Below, piece by piece: positions 1 through 8,238 of a stretch of 64,000 bases of DNA; positions within the stretch are counted from its first letter, which is position 1; every line of letters starts with the position of its first letter. The position numbers and the translations under genes are program-made. The notes beneath the pieces are model-generated. The model did not search any database. It worked only from the letters and a program-made list of their open reading frames with translations, and was not told the DNA's origin. The DNA lies in assembly GCA_945903635.1 (NCBI GenBank), contig CAMDOT010000006.1, positions 1 to 64,000 on the forward strand, given 5' to 3'. Source of the DNA: Rhizobium sp. Q54. Its GTDB lineage: Bacteria; Pseudomonadota; Alphaproteobacteria; Reyranellales; Reyranellaceae.

Positions 1-1
1 G

Positions 2-601
2 ATCGAGAAGGCCTACGCAGAGGGCGGTTTCCGCGCGCGCGGCATCCCAAGGAAGGCCTTCTTCAAGATGATGTTCGAGGGCATGAAGGAAAACTTCAAG
101 AAAGAGGCCCAGGCGAAGGAGCTTGAAACTGCGGTAACGACACTCGTTAAGCATGTGCCGGAAATGGCCGCGTCAGGTCACCGCGCATCTCTCGTGAAGA
201 GTTTGGCTCCGGACCAACGGGTCGAAGTCTTTCGGGATATGATTTGGCAGGTTCGGGAATCGTCCTGTGATTTATTGCTGCCCGATTGTGTAGCAATAGA
301 AGGTCATGATGTAGCGGACGCCCGCCCTCTCATTTACGCACCGAACGAGAGCGCGAATGTGATCCTAATGCCCATCACATCTCGGCGAGTGCTGCTTGGG
401 AGTCGACACGCATTACCCAGCGGTTTGCCACCGGCGCTCAACAAAATGTTTGCCAAGTGCAGTTACGAGTTTTTCGTTAGTCGGGAGAGAACGCACGAAT
501 TTGAAGAACTTGTCACCGAAATCGGACAGGTCACGAAATCGTTCATGGATGCAAAAGTCAGCGAGGGCCTTGCCAATGTATTCAAGAAGGAGACTGGCTG
601 A
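2..601 (+). CDS. Hypothetical protein, 5' end outside window (possibly DUF4238-like)
   Basis: The reading frame is open from the left edge to a TGA at 599-601, so the true start lies outside the window. The first in-frame Met is at 68. The visible 199 residues have no signal peptide or membrane segment. The middle part (WQVRESSCDLLLPDC, then VILMPITSRRVLLGS) has the strand pattern of DUF4238 proteins, which are often found near defence genes, but the match is weak. The first ~100 bases are GC-rich like the core genome and the rest is much more A+T-rich, so a foreign segment may begin inside or next to this gene. Function unknown. Confidence 0.5.
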   Translation: MEKAYAEGGFRARGIPRKAFFKMMFEGMKENFKKEAQAKELETAVTTLVKHVPEMAASGHRASLVKSLAPDQRVEVFRDMIWQVRESSCDLLLPDCVAIEGHDVADARPLIYAPNESANVILMPITSRRVLLGSRHALPSGLPPALNKMFAKCSYEFFVSRERTHEFEELVTEIGQVTKSFMDAKVSEGLANVFKKETG

Positions 602-666
602 TCGCTTTTGCGGTCGAACGAGGTGCCGGGCAGCGCTCTGCGCATTGACGGGTCCTACAAGTGGGA

Positions 667-1353
667 TCATGCAACACGGACTTTGGACTTTGCGCCGACT
701 GAACAGTTGATTACACCAGTCGAGTGAAGCCGTTTTAGAAAGAACTCAATCCAAGTCTGCCTATATTCCTCTGCGGCCAACTGCTGAAGGATGTCTTCTC
801 TCCGCACCTCTGAAGCGCCATCGATCTTGTGAATAATTTTCAAAGCAAGCGCGCGACCGCTTTTCTTTTGTCCCTTGTTCATGCCTCTAAGTATTAACGA
901 CAAAGCCTTTTCGAACCGGATTGAATATGGATGCTCGCGGCTAAATTTCTGAAGCTCTTTAACAAGGCCTTTCTGCGTTTTGTACTGCACTCTTCTACTG
1001 CCGACGAGGTCCGAAATAATAGGGTTTGATGCTCCTCGTCGAGTTGCGCCGTGTGTGCTTAGGAAAATCGCTCGCGGAATGCCAACACCTTCTGCATATC
1101 CGTACTCCAGTGACACATTTGCATTTCCGCCAGTGGCATCAAAAATGCCGTGGCTTGATTGCGTAATACGCGCCTTGATTACTTCGAAGAGGTCAGTCGC
1201 GTGTTGGGAGTCGTTCCAACCGACGATTGTAAAGTAGAGTGGATACTTCTTGTGAAGATTGGGAATGATCTTCTCATAGTGCTTACGGACATTCCGCCAG
1301 GGTAGTCCCACGAATATTTGATTTGGAATGAATTCACGTACTGATGTTGGCAT
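667..1353 (-). CDS. TIR / nucleoside-deoxyribosyltransferase-like protein with C-terminal winged-helix-like segment
   Basis: 228 residues. The N-terminal half is a Rossmann-like domain: IFVGLPW at 13-19, then SSHGIFDATGGNANVSLEYGYA at 66-87. Asp72 and Glu83 in a D-x-TG...LEYGYA arrangement are where NAD- or nucleoside-cleaving enzymes of the deoxyribosyltransferase/TIR superfamily keep catalytic acids. Residues ~165-228 are charged and helical with a winged-helix look. The Met at 1353 is preferred over an upstream ATG at 1368, because the stretch between them forms a strong ribosome binding site (GGGGAGGAAGGG). Stand-alone gene in an A+T-rich segment. Inference: an NAD(P)- or nucleotide-degrading effector. 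The family call rests on motif shape only. Confidence 0.6.
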   Translation of the reverse strand: MPTSVREFIPNQIFVGLPWRNVRKHYEKIIPNLHKKYPLYFTIVGWNDSQHATDLFEVIKARITQSSHGIFDATGGNANVSLEYGYAEGVGIPRAIFLSTHGATRRGASNPIISDLVGSRRVQYKTQKGLVKELQKFSREHPYSIRFEKALSLILRGMNKGQKKSGRALALKIIHKIDGASEVRREDILQQLAAEEYRQTWIEFFLKRLHSTGVINCSVGAKSKVRVA

Positions 1354-1450
1354 CCCTTCCTCCCCCATATTTTTGTGAGGATAGGTCGAAATTCAGATAC
1401 GACCAAAGAGAAACGCCAATCGGTAGTTCCTGTAAAACGGAGAAGTTGCG

Positions 1451-2218
1451 ATGCCTACAGTAATGCCGAGCCAAGTTGTAAAGATCGTCGATCGCTGTTT
1501 CCCAGCGGTCGCAAAGAAAGAACGCCTGGGCCCGTTGGATTTCAATAACCGCTTCGAGTTGCGCGCGATTATTGATCTGCTTGAAAAAGTGCCGGATGTC
1601 CTGATCTCAGCGCCTCACGACGACTACGCCGAGCTCATCTTAGCGACGAGCCTCATCAGAGAACACTTGGCGCACTGGGCTCGAAATCCTGAAGCTCGAT
1701 ACTTGGCCTCCACTACAGTAGTCACAATTCGAAATGTAATGGCGAGATGCCCCGACGAGTTTCCTGCGCCTGCAGCTATCGAGCTCTCGTTCATAGACGA
1801 CAATGAGTTGAGGGACGGGATTAGAAGCGATGTGGGTGCGACATACCGTTCTGTTGAGCACGCCGAATGGAAAGCGGCGACCGTTCTTGCGGGTGCTACC
1901 ATCGAAGCGCTACTTCACTGGATTCTTACGCGGGACTTTGCTTTTGACGTCGCAGCAGCTGCTGCAGCCGAACTTCTCAAAGTGCCGGAGTCTCTAGATG
2001 GCTGGGTCCTTGGACAATTTATCCCGGTCGCAAGACGTCTAGAGGTGATTAGAGAGGACTCAGCTACGGCTGCTATGCTTGCCAAAGATTATCGAAACTT
2101 AATTCATCCGGGTAGGACAGCGCGGACAGGTCAACGCTGCGATCGCGGCACGGCGTATTCAGCAATCGGCGCACTTGAACGCGTTGTAGCTGACGTCGGT
2201 GCCTACTGCGGGAGGTGA
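1451..2218 (+). CDS. Hypothetical protein with RNxxHP motif (HEPN-like?)
   Basis: 255 residues, soluble and mostly helical. The start is ATG at 1451 after a GGAG-containing site. The C-terminal part carries KDYRNLIHPGR (residues ~216-226), an RNxxHP signature common in helical HEPN-like domains of conflict and abortive-infection proteins. The spacing is one residue shorter than the classical R-x4-6-H ribonuclease motif. The region before it (WKAATVLAGATIEALLHWIL) looks like the first HEPN helix. The gene is divergent from the TIR-like gene and convergent with the AlbA_2 gene, and shares their low GC. No function can be assigned firmly. Confidence 0.55.
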   Translation: MPTVMPSQVVKIVDRCFPAVAKKERLGPLDFNNRFELRAIIDLLEKVPDVLISAPHDDYAELILATSLIREHLAHWARNPEARYLASTTVVTIRNVMARCPDEFPAPAAIELSFIDDNELRDGIRSDVGATYRSVEHAEWKAATVLAGATIEALLHWILTRDFAFDVAAAAAAELLKVPESLDGWVLGQFIPVARRLEVIREDSATAAMLAKDYRNLIHPGRTARTGQRCDRGTAYSAIGALERVVADVGAYCGR

Positions 2219-2247
2219 TGTCAGAATGAACGGTACCTTTACGTTCA

Positions 2248-3444
2248 TTAATTGTCGAAGTTCACTGTGATCGTGGCGTCTTTCGGATCGTGTCCCGCAG
2301 CGTGCCAGAAATCGCGCTCAATGAGCCGAACAAGAGCTTGGAAGGTGTCGCGAGCGCCGATGGAGTATCGCGGAAATACAGTAGATGCCATCGGGCCGCA
2401 TGTTCCATGCTCGCGTCCACCATACGTGGCGACTCGGATGCCTCCGAAAGTGCGGACTTCTAACTCTAGTCCGTACTCGACTCCAGAAGCCCCGGCGGCA
2501 CTTCGCGTTTGATCCACAATATCGAGCGCATTGCAGACGAGGCCGATGAACCAACCTGCGTATAAGATCAGCTCATCATCAAACCTTCGAGAAAAAGCTA
2601 CTTCTACGACACCGTCCTCCAAGAGTTCTACGATAGTAGTAGCGCGTTGGTCCGTGTTGATTGATCTCACACCGCGAAGGATCGGTCGAAACGAACCAAA
2701 GTCATGCGGAAAGGTTACGGGGGCTTGTCGACCCTGCCATGAAGCGTCGAACTGTCGGCGCTGTGGAGAGATCGACATCGTACCCGGAACCGGAATTGAC
2801 ACGGGGGACATCGCAATAGCTGTAGCTCGGAGTGCTAGGCCGGTTGATGCCGGATGATTGGAATATTTGGATTGCCGTTCAACAAAGCGTCTTTCAAGTT
2901 GAGCGAGACCGCGATCGACTTGCAGTGTGAGGTCTTGTATTTCGCGCATGGTCATACGTTCCGACCGATCTCCTTTGCGGGCATGACATTCGAAAAGCGC
3001 GAGATCACGATGAGGAGCGTTGCGCGAGCGCGAAATGGCAATCACGATTACGCCGGCGTCTCCTGCTAGATTGATAGGAACAATAGCTGGGTGAGGCGCT
3101 AGCGGCGGCTCGATTACGTCGCGGCAGTACATCGCTATGCGGGATGCCAAATCCGCACATCTTGGTATGGGCTTAATGCCAATAGCCCGCCGGGGATGGT
3201 CGTCAGATTCTTCGATGCCCAACACGAGATGGCCGCCGTGAGCATTGGCGAACGCGATAATTTCTCGAAGAATTTCATTTCGGGCGCGATCTCCGACTCT
3301 CTCTGCGCCGGTATGCCAACCATCTGGTCCGTCTCGACCTGACAGCGCCTCTTTGAATTCGACGGTATCCGATTCCCGAATGCCATCGGTGACGATCTTC
3401 GAGATGTCATCGGCGGTTAGTAATTGTATCGCCTTGGAAAACAC
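2248..3444 (-). CDS. AlbA_2 (Schlafen-type) domain protein
   Basis: 398 residues with a GTG start at 3444, supported by a GGGGAGGA site 8 bases upstream. Residues ~22-115 form an AlbA_2 domain: ESDTVEFKEAL at 24-34, then EILREIIAFANAHGGHLVLGI at 57-77, the usual signature of Schlafen-like nucleic-acid-binding proteins. CRDVIEPPL follows at 107-115, as in the family. Residues ~190-398 form a longer tail that I do not recognise. The family includes transcriptional regulators and tRNA-targeting or defence-associated proteins. The low GC and the neighbourhood of other accessory genes suggest horizontal transfer. Confidence 0.75.
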   Translation of the reverse strand: MFSKAIQLLTADDISKIVTDGIRESDTVEFKEALSGRDGPDGWHTGAERVGDRARNEILREIIAFANAHGGHLVLGIEESDDHPRRAIGIKPIPRCADLASRIAMYCRDVIEPPLAPHPAIVPINLAGDAGVIVIAISRSRNAPHRDLALFECHARKGDRSERMTMREIQDLTLQVDRGLAQLERRFVERQSKYSNHPASTGLALRATAIAMSPVSIPVPGTMSISPQRRQFDASWQGRQAPVTFPHDFGSFRPILRGVRSINTDQRATTIVELLEDGVVEVAFSRRFDDELILYAGWFIGLVCNALDIVDQTRSAAGASGVEYGLELEVRTFGGIRVATYGGREHGTCGPMASTVFPRYSIGARDTFQALVRLIERDFWHAAGHDPKDATITVNFDN

Positions 3445-3528
3445 GAGGGCGCTCCTCCCCAGTCGCTTGTAGTCGCGAGGCGTTAAGGCGTTCTCGCGGA
3501 GATGATACTAAACGATAGAGGACACAAC

Positions 3529-4908
3529 ATGAATTCCACTGATCTTCGCCGCCATTGCGAGCGGCGGCTGAATGCGCTCGACCGCGAGCGTGCCTCCTGG
3601 TTTGCGCACTGGCGCGAGCTCAGCACCCACATTCTGCCGCGGCGCGGCGCCTTCCTCGACTCAAGGAATCGCTCCGATCGCGGCGGCAAGCGTAACCCGA
3701 AGCTCCTCGACTCCACCGCCATGCTGGCCGCGCGCACGCTGGCGTCGGGCCTGATGGCGGGCCTCACCTCGCCGGCGCGGCCGTGGTTCCGCCTCGGCCT
3801 CGGCAGCCCCGCGGTCTCGGCGGTGCCCGAGGTCCGCGCCTGGCTCGACGACGTGCAGGGCCGCATGTTCCGCGTCTTCGCGCGCTCCAACCTCTACAAC
3901 GCCCTGGCCGTCGCCTACGAGGAGCTGGCGGTGTTCGGCACCGCCGCGCTCGTGGTGACGGAGGATGCCAGGGAGATCGTGCGCGCCTATCCGCTCACCG
4001 CGGGCGAATACTGGCTGGCGGCGTCGGAGCGCGGTAGCGTCAACACGCTCTACCGCACCTTCGGCATGACCACCTTCCAGCTCGTCGAGCGCTTCGGCCG
4101 CGATTCAGTCTCGACGATGGTGCGCGAGCGCTACGATCGCGGCCAGTGGGACCACGAGGTCGAGGTGGTGAACGCCATCGAGCCCAACGAGGACGTGCAG
4201 GAGAGCGGCGGCTTCGCCCGCTTCAAGCACCACATGGCCTATCGCTCGGTCTGGTACGAGAAGGGCGCCGCCTCCTACAATCAGGGCGATGAATCGCTCC
4301 TCGACGTCGGCGGCTTCGAGGAGTTCCCCGCGCTCTGTCCGCGCTGGCATCTCGCCGGCAACGACGTCTATGGTCGTTCGCCCGGCATGGATGCGCTGCC
4401 CGACGCCAAGAGCCTGCAGCGCATGCAGCTCCGCTTCGCCGAGACGCTCGACAAGATGGTGAGCCCGCCCATGGTGGCCTCGCCGGTGCTGCGCGGTGCG
4501 GCACCTTCCTCGACGCCGGCCGCCGTCACCTACGTGGCCGATCCCGAGGGCATGGGCTTCCGCCCCGCCTATCAGATCAACCCGCCGCTGGCCGAGTTCA
4601 CCGCCGCCATCCGCGAACGCCAGCAGGCGGTGCGTGCCGCCTTCCATGCCGACCTGTTCCTGATGGCGACCCAGCTCGAAGAAGTCCGCACCGCCACCGA
4701 AGTGGCCGAACGTCGTGCGGAGAAGCTGGTGATGCTGGGCCCTGTCCTGGAACGCCTGCACGACGATCTTCTGGAGCCGCTGATCGGCCGCGTCTTCCAG
4801 ATCATGGCCCGTAACGGCCACATCCCGCCGCCGCCGTATGAAGAGCTCGACGGGCTCAGGTTGCAGCCCGAGTACGTGAGCCCGATGGCGGCGTTGCAGG
4901 CAGCGTAA
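3529..4908 (+). CDS. Phage head-tail connector (portal) protein, T7 gp8-like, C-terminally short
   Basis: 459 residues of the podovirus head-to-tail connecting protein family (T7 gp8 type), which forms the ring at the capsid vertex that DNA passes through. Recognisable parts are the N-terminal LNALDRERASWFAHWRELSTHILPRRG, the LDSTAMLAARTLASGLMAGLTSPARPWFRL helix region, and the late segment PPPYEELDGLRLQPEYVSPMAALQAA. Family members usually continue beyond the YVSPLA.AQ motif; here the protein stops at it, so it looks truncated. The ATG at 3529 follows an AGAGGA site; an ATG at 3502 is in frame but has no site and is absent from the second copy at 7686. GC-rich, unlike the genes to its left. 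Likely a prophage remnant. Confidence 0.75.
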   Translation: MNSTDLRRHCERRLNALDRERASWFAHWRELSTHILPRRGAFLDSRNRSDRGGKRNPKLLDSTAMLAARTLASGLMAGLTSPARPWFRLGLGSPAVSAVPEVRAWLDDVQGRMFRVFARSNLYNALAVAYEELAVFGTAALVVTEDAREIVRAYPLTAGEYWLAASERGSVNTLYRTFGMTTFQLVERFGRDSVSTMVRERYDRGQWDHEVEVVNAIEPNEDVQESGGFARFKHHMAYRSVWYEKGAASYNQGDESLLDVGGFEEFPALCPRWHLAGNDVYGRSPGMDALPDAKSLQRMQLRFAETLDKMVSPPMVASPVLRGAAPSSTPAAVTYVADPEGMGFRPAYQINPPLAEFTAAIRERQQAVRAAFHADLFLMATQLEEVRTATEVAERRAEKLVMLGPVLERLHDDLLEPLIGRVFQIMARNGHIPPPPYEELDGLRLQPEYVSPMAALQAA

Positions 4909-4911
4909 AAG

Positions 4912-5008
4912 AGATCCCTCGACTTCGTTCGCTGCGCTCACTGCGCTCGGGATGACGGGGACTCGTCATCCTGAGCGAAGCGCCAACGGCGCGTAGTCGA
5001 AGGATCCT
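4912..5008. repeat. Long imperfect inverted repeat (REP-like intergenic element)
   Basis: Two arms of about 43 bases face each other across a short GGGACT loop. The left arm opens with GATCCCTCGACTTCG and ends CTCGGGATGACG; the right arm starts CGTCATCCTGAGCGAAGCG and ends TAGTCGAAGGATC. It lies between the connector gene and the next phage gene and could fold into a long hairpin in RNA. Elements of this general sequence type are scattered in many proteobacterial genomes. Confidence 0.7.
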
Positions 5009-5029
5009 TCTTCCTCGAAAGGAAACCCC

Positions 5030-5497
5030 ATGTGCGATCCCGTCACCCTCATGACCGCCGCCGCCTCGGCGGCATCGACCGCCATCGACATCACCCAGCA
5101 GATGCAACGCGCGCAGGCGCAGCAGGCGGACTATTCCTGGGCGGCGCAGCAGCAGCGCACGGCGGCCGCCGCCGACGAACAGCGCGCGCAGTTCGCCGAG
5201 CAGCAGGGCGAGGCCGATGTCGATGCCGCACGCCAGAAGACGGCGCAGCAGCTCGGCACCGCGCAGGCGCGCCTCGCCGCCCAGGGCACCGACCTATTAG
5301 GCTCGCCGATCGACGTGCTGGGCGACATAGCGGCCTCAGGCGAGGAGACCGCGCTGTCGCTGCGCTACCGGTCGATGCGCCACGCCTGGGAGAACCGCGT
5401 CCGCGGCGCCGCGCGCCAGGCCGAGGCGCGGCGGTCCGAGGCGCTCGCCGGCAGCGTCGATCCCACGCTGGGCATCGTGAAGACGCTGTTGTCGTGA
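5030..5497 (+). CDS. Putative phage internal virion protein (gp14-like)
   Basis: 155 residues. It begins MCDPVTL followed by an Ala-rich hydrophobic stretch and a Gln/Ala-rich helix (AQQQRTAAAADEQRAQFAEQQGEADVDAARQ), the typical build of the short internal core proteins of T7-like podoviruses, which often start MCDP. A good site (AAAGGAAA) precedes the ATG. It follows the connector gene after the inverted repeat. Capsid, scaffold, tail-tube and terminase genes are absent, so this and the connector look like leftovers of a decayed prophage. The call rests on the start motif, composition and neighbour. Confidence 0.6.
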   Translation: MCDPVTLMTAAASAASTAIDITQQMQRAQAQQADYSWAAQQQRTAAAADEQRAQFAEQQGEADVDAARQKTAQQLGTAQARLAAQGTDLLGSPIDVLGDIAASGEETALSLRYRSMRHAWENRVRGAARQAEARRSEALAGSVDPTLGIVKTLLS

Positions 5498-5778
5498 CGA
5501 CACCCTCAGGGCTGTCCGGGGAAAACGGCGTCCGATGTCAGTTACGTCAAAATTGTCATCCAGAGTCGCGCGGGGTTGAGGGAGCCCATTTGAGACTGCA
5601 ATCTGATGCCACGACGTCTGCAACCTGAGGTGATCCAGTTGGCGTAGACATTTCTTCCCGCGTGCGTATACTTTATGCATCTGTCCATGAACTTCACGTT
5701 GCCGGAAGCGCGCCACTTCCGTAACGGGCCCTGAGAAGTCAGTCCCTCAAGAGACTCACTCTGTCGCCGAGAGGTTGC

Positions 5779-7158
5779 ATGATCTTCGGACGCAAGCTGG
5801 CCGGCACATCGCGCACAGCGTCACCTGAGATGCGGGCGCGCCTCATCGACGGCCCCATCATCCGGACGATGCTGTCGCTCTCTCTTCCGCCGACGACGGC
5901 GACACTGGCACAGCTTTTTGTCCAACTGGCGCAAGTGCACTATGTCGGTCTCCTCGGCATCGAGCCGCTGGCCGCCCTGACCCTTGTCGCTCCCGTCGTG
6001 CTGCTGATGCAGTTGCTGTCGGCCGCCGATGTCGGAGGGGCGATAAGCGCTGCGACGGCCCGTGCAAGAGGCGCAGACGACACCAGGGATGTTCAGCGGC
6101 TTGTGCTCTACGCCGTTGTCTGCAGTCTCTTCCTGGGGCTGCTGGTCGCGACGATCGAGTATTTTGGAGGAGGAACTCTCTATCGCTTTCTCGGCGGAAA
6201 GGGTCGCGTCCTTGACGAAGCCATCTCCTATGGGCGGATCGTATTTGGCGGTGCGGTGCTCATGTGGATGACCAACCTGCTCGCCGCCACTCTGCGCGGC
6301 AGAGGTGAGACGTTTGCACCGTCAGTCATCATCATCGTGAGCATGCTGGGAACTTTTCCGCTTTATCCGATGCTGACACTCGGCGCATTGGGGAGACCAG
6401 GGCTTGGTCTCGTGGGCGCCGCGATCGCCTTTGTCGCCGCCTATGCGGTGTCGACGATCGCATTGCTCTTCTACATGCAGAGAATGGGAAAGGAGACTCG
6501 AATTGCTCTGGTGACGGACTGGTGGTCCTGGAAACTGGTCCGCGAGACGGCGCGCGTGGCGTTTCTGTCGTCGACCCGTACAATCCTGTCGGTGGGAGCA
6601 CTCCTGGCTGCCACCTACTGCGTCGGCCGGCTCGGAGATGCCGCGATTGCCGGCTACGGCATCGCGTCTCGTCTGGATCTGACTTTCGTCTCCCTGCTTT
6701 ATGGCTTGGGAATATCGATCCTGGCGATGGTCGGCGCCAACCTGGGCGCGGGGAAAGCCGAGCGGTCGTACAGAGTGGCCGTTGTCGGGACGCTGATGGC
6801 GACCGCGATCGGCGGCGCTCTCGGGCTTTTGGTCACGGTACGGCCGGATATTTGGCTGGTCCACTTCAGCGACGATGCCGCTGTGCTCCTCGAGGGAGAG
6901 CGTTATCTACGCATCGTGGGACTGGCCTACGCCTTGGGGGGATGCGGAACGGCCGCGCTTTTCGTCGGGCAGGCAATGGGCCAAATGAGATGGGCCTTCT
7001 GGGGGACGGTGGGACGTTTCGCGATCGTCGCGGTCTGTGCGACCGGGCTCTTTGGATTTCCCGACACGATCGGCTCGATAGCCCTGATGATGGCCAGTGC
7101 CTATGCCGCTCAGGGGATCATCGCCGCCGCGATTCTGAATCCTGCAAACCGGCGCTAG
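5779..7158 (+). CDS. MATE family efflux transporter
   Basis: 459 residues with about 12 hydrophobic segments in two similar halves, the MATE/polysaccharide-flippase fold. The N-terminal segment RLIDGPIIRTMLSLSLPPTTATLAQLFVQLAQVHYVGLLGIEPLAALTL matches the first two helices of Na+/H+-coupled multidrug exporters, and GYGIASRLDLTFVSLLYGLGISILAMVGANLGAGKAERS is the typical start of the second half. The predicted role is cation-driven export of drugs or metabolites at the inner membrane; the substrate cannot be read. The stop codon overlaps the stop of the convergent gene at 7155 (shared CTAG). It lies between the two copies of the phage connector gene. Confidence 0.88.
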   Translation: MIFGRKLAGTSRTASPEMRARLIDGPIIRTMLSLSLPPTTATLAQLFVQLAQVHYVGLLGIEPLAALTLVAPVVLLMQLLSAADVGGAISAATARARGADDTRDVQRLVLYAVVCSLFLGLLVATIEYFGGGTLYRFLGGKGRVLDEAISYGRIVFGGAVLMWMTNLLAATLRGRGETFAPSVIIIVSMLGTFPLYPMLTLGALGRPGLGLVGAAIAFVAAYAVSTIALLFYMQRMGKETRIALVTDWWSWKLVRETARVAFLSSTRTILSVGALLAATYCVGRLGDAAIAGYGIASRLDLTFVSLLYGLGISILAMVGANLGAGKAERSYRVAVVGTLMATAIGGALGLLVTVRPDIWLVHFSDDAAVLLEGERYLRIVGLAYALGGCGTAALFVGQAMGQMRWAFWGTVGRFAIVAVCATGLFGFPDTIGSIALMMASAYAAQGIIAAAILNPANRR

Positions 7159-7502
7159 GCGCGCCGCTTCAGAGGCTTGTCGGCCAATACGTCCGGATAC
7201 AAAGCGGCTGCAGCTTCAAGGAACCAGGCCGCAGCGTCTTGGAAGTCAGCGCACGGAAGATTGGTCTGTGCCTTTCTGTGCCAGCTCTCGCCGATCCAGA
7301 GGTTCACCATTCCGCCCGCTAAGGTTTGAAGGCCAAATTGAATTTCGTGCTCGTTAAGCTGGGCGAGCACCTCGGAAAGTGTGGAACTCTTCATGCTGAA
7401 AAAATCATCCTCTGGCTGCCCTGACTGGGCTGGGGCGATCTTAACGAGACTAGTTGCGGGTAGACAAGCCTTACCATCAACCAAAAGGGGTGGTTCAGAC
7501 AT
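7155..7502 (-). CDS. Hypothetical protein, 115 aa
   Basis: Soluble, no signal peptide. The start is supported by a GGAGAATGA site directly upstream of the ATG at 7502. Residues 37-115 form a helical unit (STLSEVLAQLNEHEIQFGLQTLAGGMVNLWIGESWHRKAQTNLPCADFQDAAAWFLEAAAALYPDV) rich in Trp and Leu. It does not match a family I know. Convergent with the MATE gene, with overlapping stop codons. Confidence 0.55.
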   Translation of the reverse strand: MSEPPLLVDGKACLPATSLVKIAPAQSGQPEDDFFSMKSSTLSEVLAQLNEHEIQFGLQTLAGGMVNLWIGESWHRKAQTNLPCADFQDAAAWFLEAAAALYPDVLADKPLKRRA

Positions 7503-7685
7503 TCATTCTCCATAGTGCAATAATCCGACGGCGCTTGGCGAGCGCATCGGCCCCGCAAGAGCCACTGATGAATAGATGGAAGAGCTCAAAGTCTTCCGGG
7601 TTCTGGCGCCCGCAGACGTTAATAATCCGAGAGACCCAGCCTGGCGCAGTACGAGACAACTACTGCAATCGATAGAGGAATACCG

Positions 7686-8123
7686 ATGCATGCTTCGTCT
7701 CTCCGCCACCATTGTGAGCGGCGGCTGAACGCGCTCGACCGCGAGCGTGCCTCCTGGTTCGCGCACTGGCGCGAGCTTTCCGACGACATCATGCCGCGCC
7801 GCGGCAACTTCCTCGGCCAGTCGCACCGGCCTGATCGCGGCGGCAAGCGCAACCCGAAGCTCCTCGACTCCACCGCCCATGGCGGCCTCGCCTGTGCTGC
7901 GGGGGGCGGCGTCGTCCCCGACGCCGGCCGCCGTCACCCACGTGGCCGATCCCGAGGGCGCGGGTTTTAGGCCCGCCTACCAGATCAAGCCGCCGCTGGC
8001 CGAGTTCACCGCCGCCATGCCCGTAACGGCCACATCCCGCCGCCGCCCTACGCCGAACTCGACGGGCTCAGGCTGCAGCCGGAGTACGTGAGCCCGATGG
8101 CGGCGCTGCAGGCGGCGGCTTGA
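7686..8123 (+). pseudogene. Degenerate second copy of the phage head-tail connector gene
   Basis: Three blocks match the gene at 3529-4908 in order. Bases 7686-~7878 match its first ~64 codons, including the ribosome binding site (GATAGAGGA in both). Bases ~7878-8018 match the region from ~4470 to ~4610. Bases ~8019-8123 match the last ~34 codons up to the stop. The parts corresponding to ~3721-4469 and ~4611-4803 are missing. The first junction shifts the frame, so no full protein can be made. Both junctions lie at short shared sequences (around ACCGCC/CGCCCATGG and GCCAT/ATGG), which suggests deletion between microhomologies. Confidence 0.85.
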
Positions 8124-8188
8124 TGTCGTCGGTCGGCGAGTGTCACGACAATGTAATTGTTCGGCTGGACATTAATGCGCGTATTGAG

Positions 8189-8215
8189 AGTATTCGAGGG
8201 GTCTGCCAGAATACT
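8189..8215. promoter_or_regulatory. Inverted repeat upstream of the MBL/caspase-like gene (possible operator)
   Basis: AGTATTC at 8189-8195 is mirrored by GAATACT at 8209-8215 with 13 bases between, 24 bases before the ATG at 8239. The arms are perfect. No regulator gene is adjacent, so the binding protein is unknown. Confidence 0.35.
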
Positions 8216-8238
8216 TTCGGGAACTCGGGGAGGAAACC

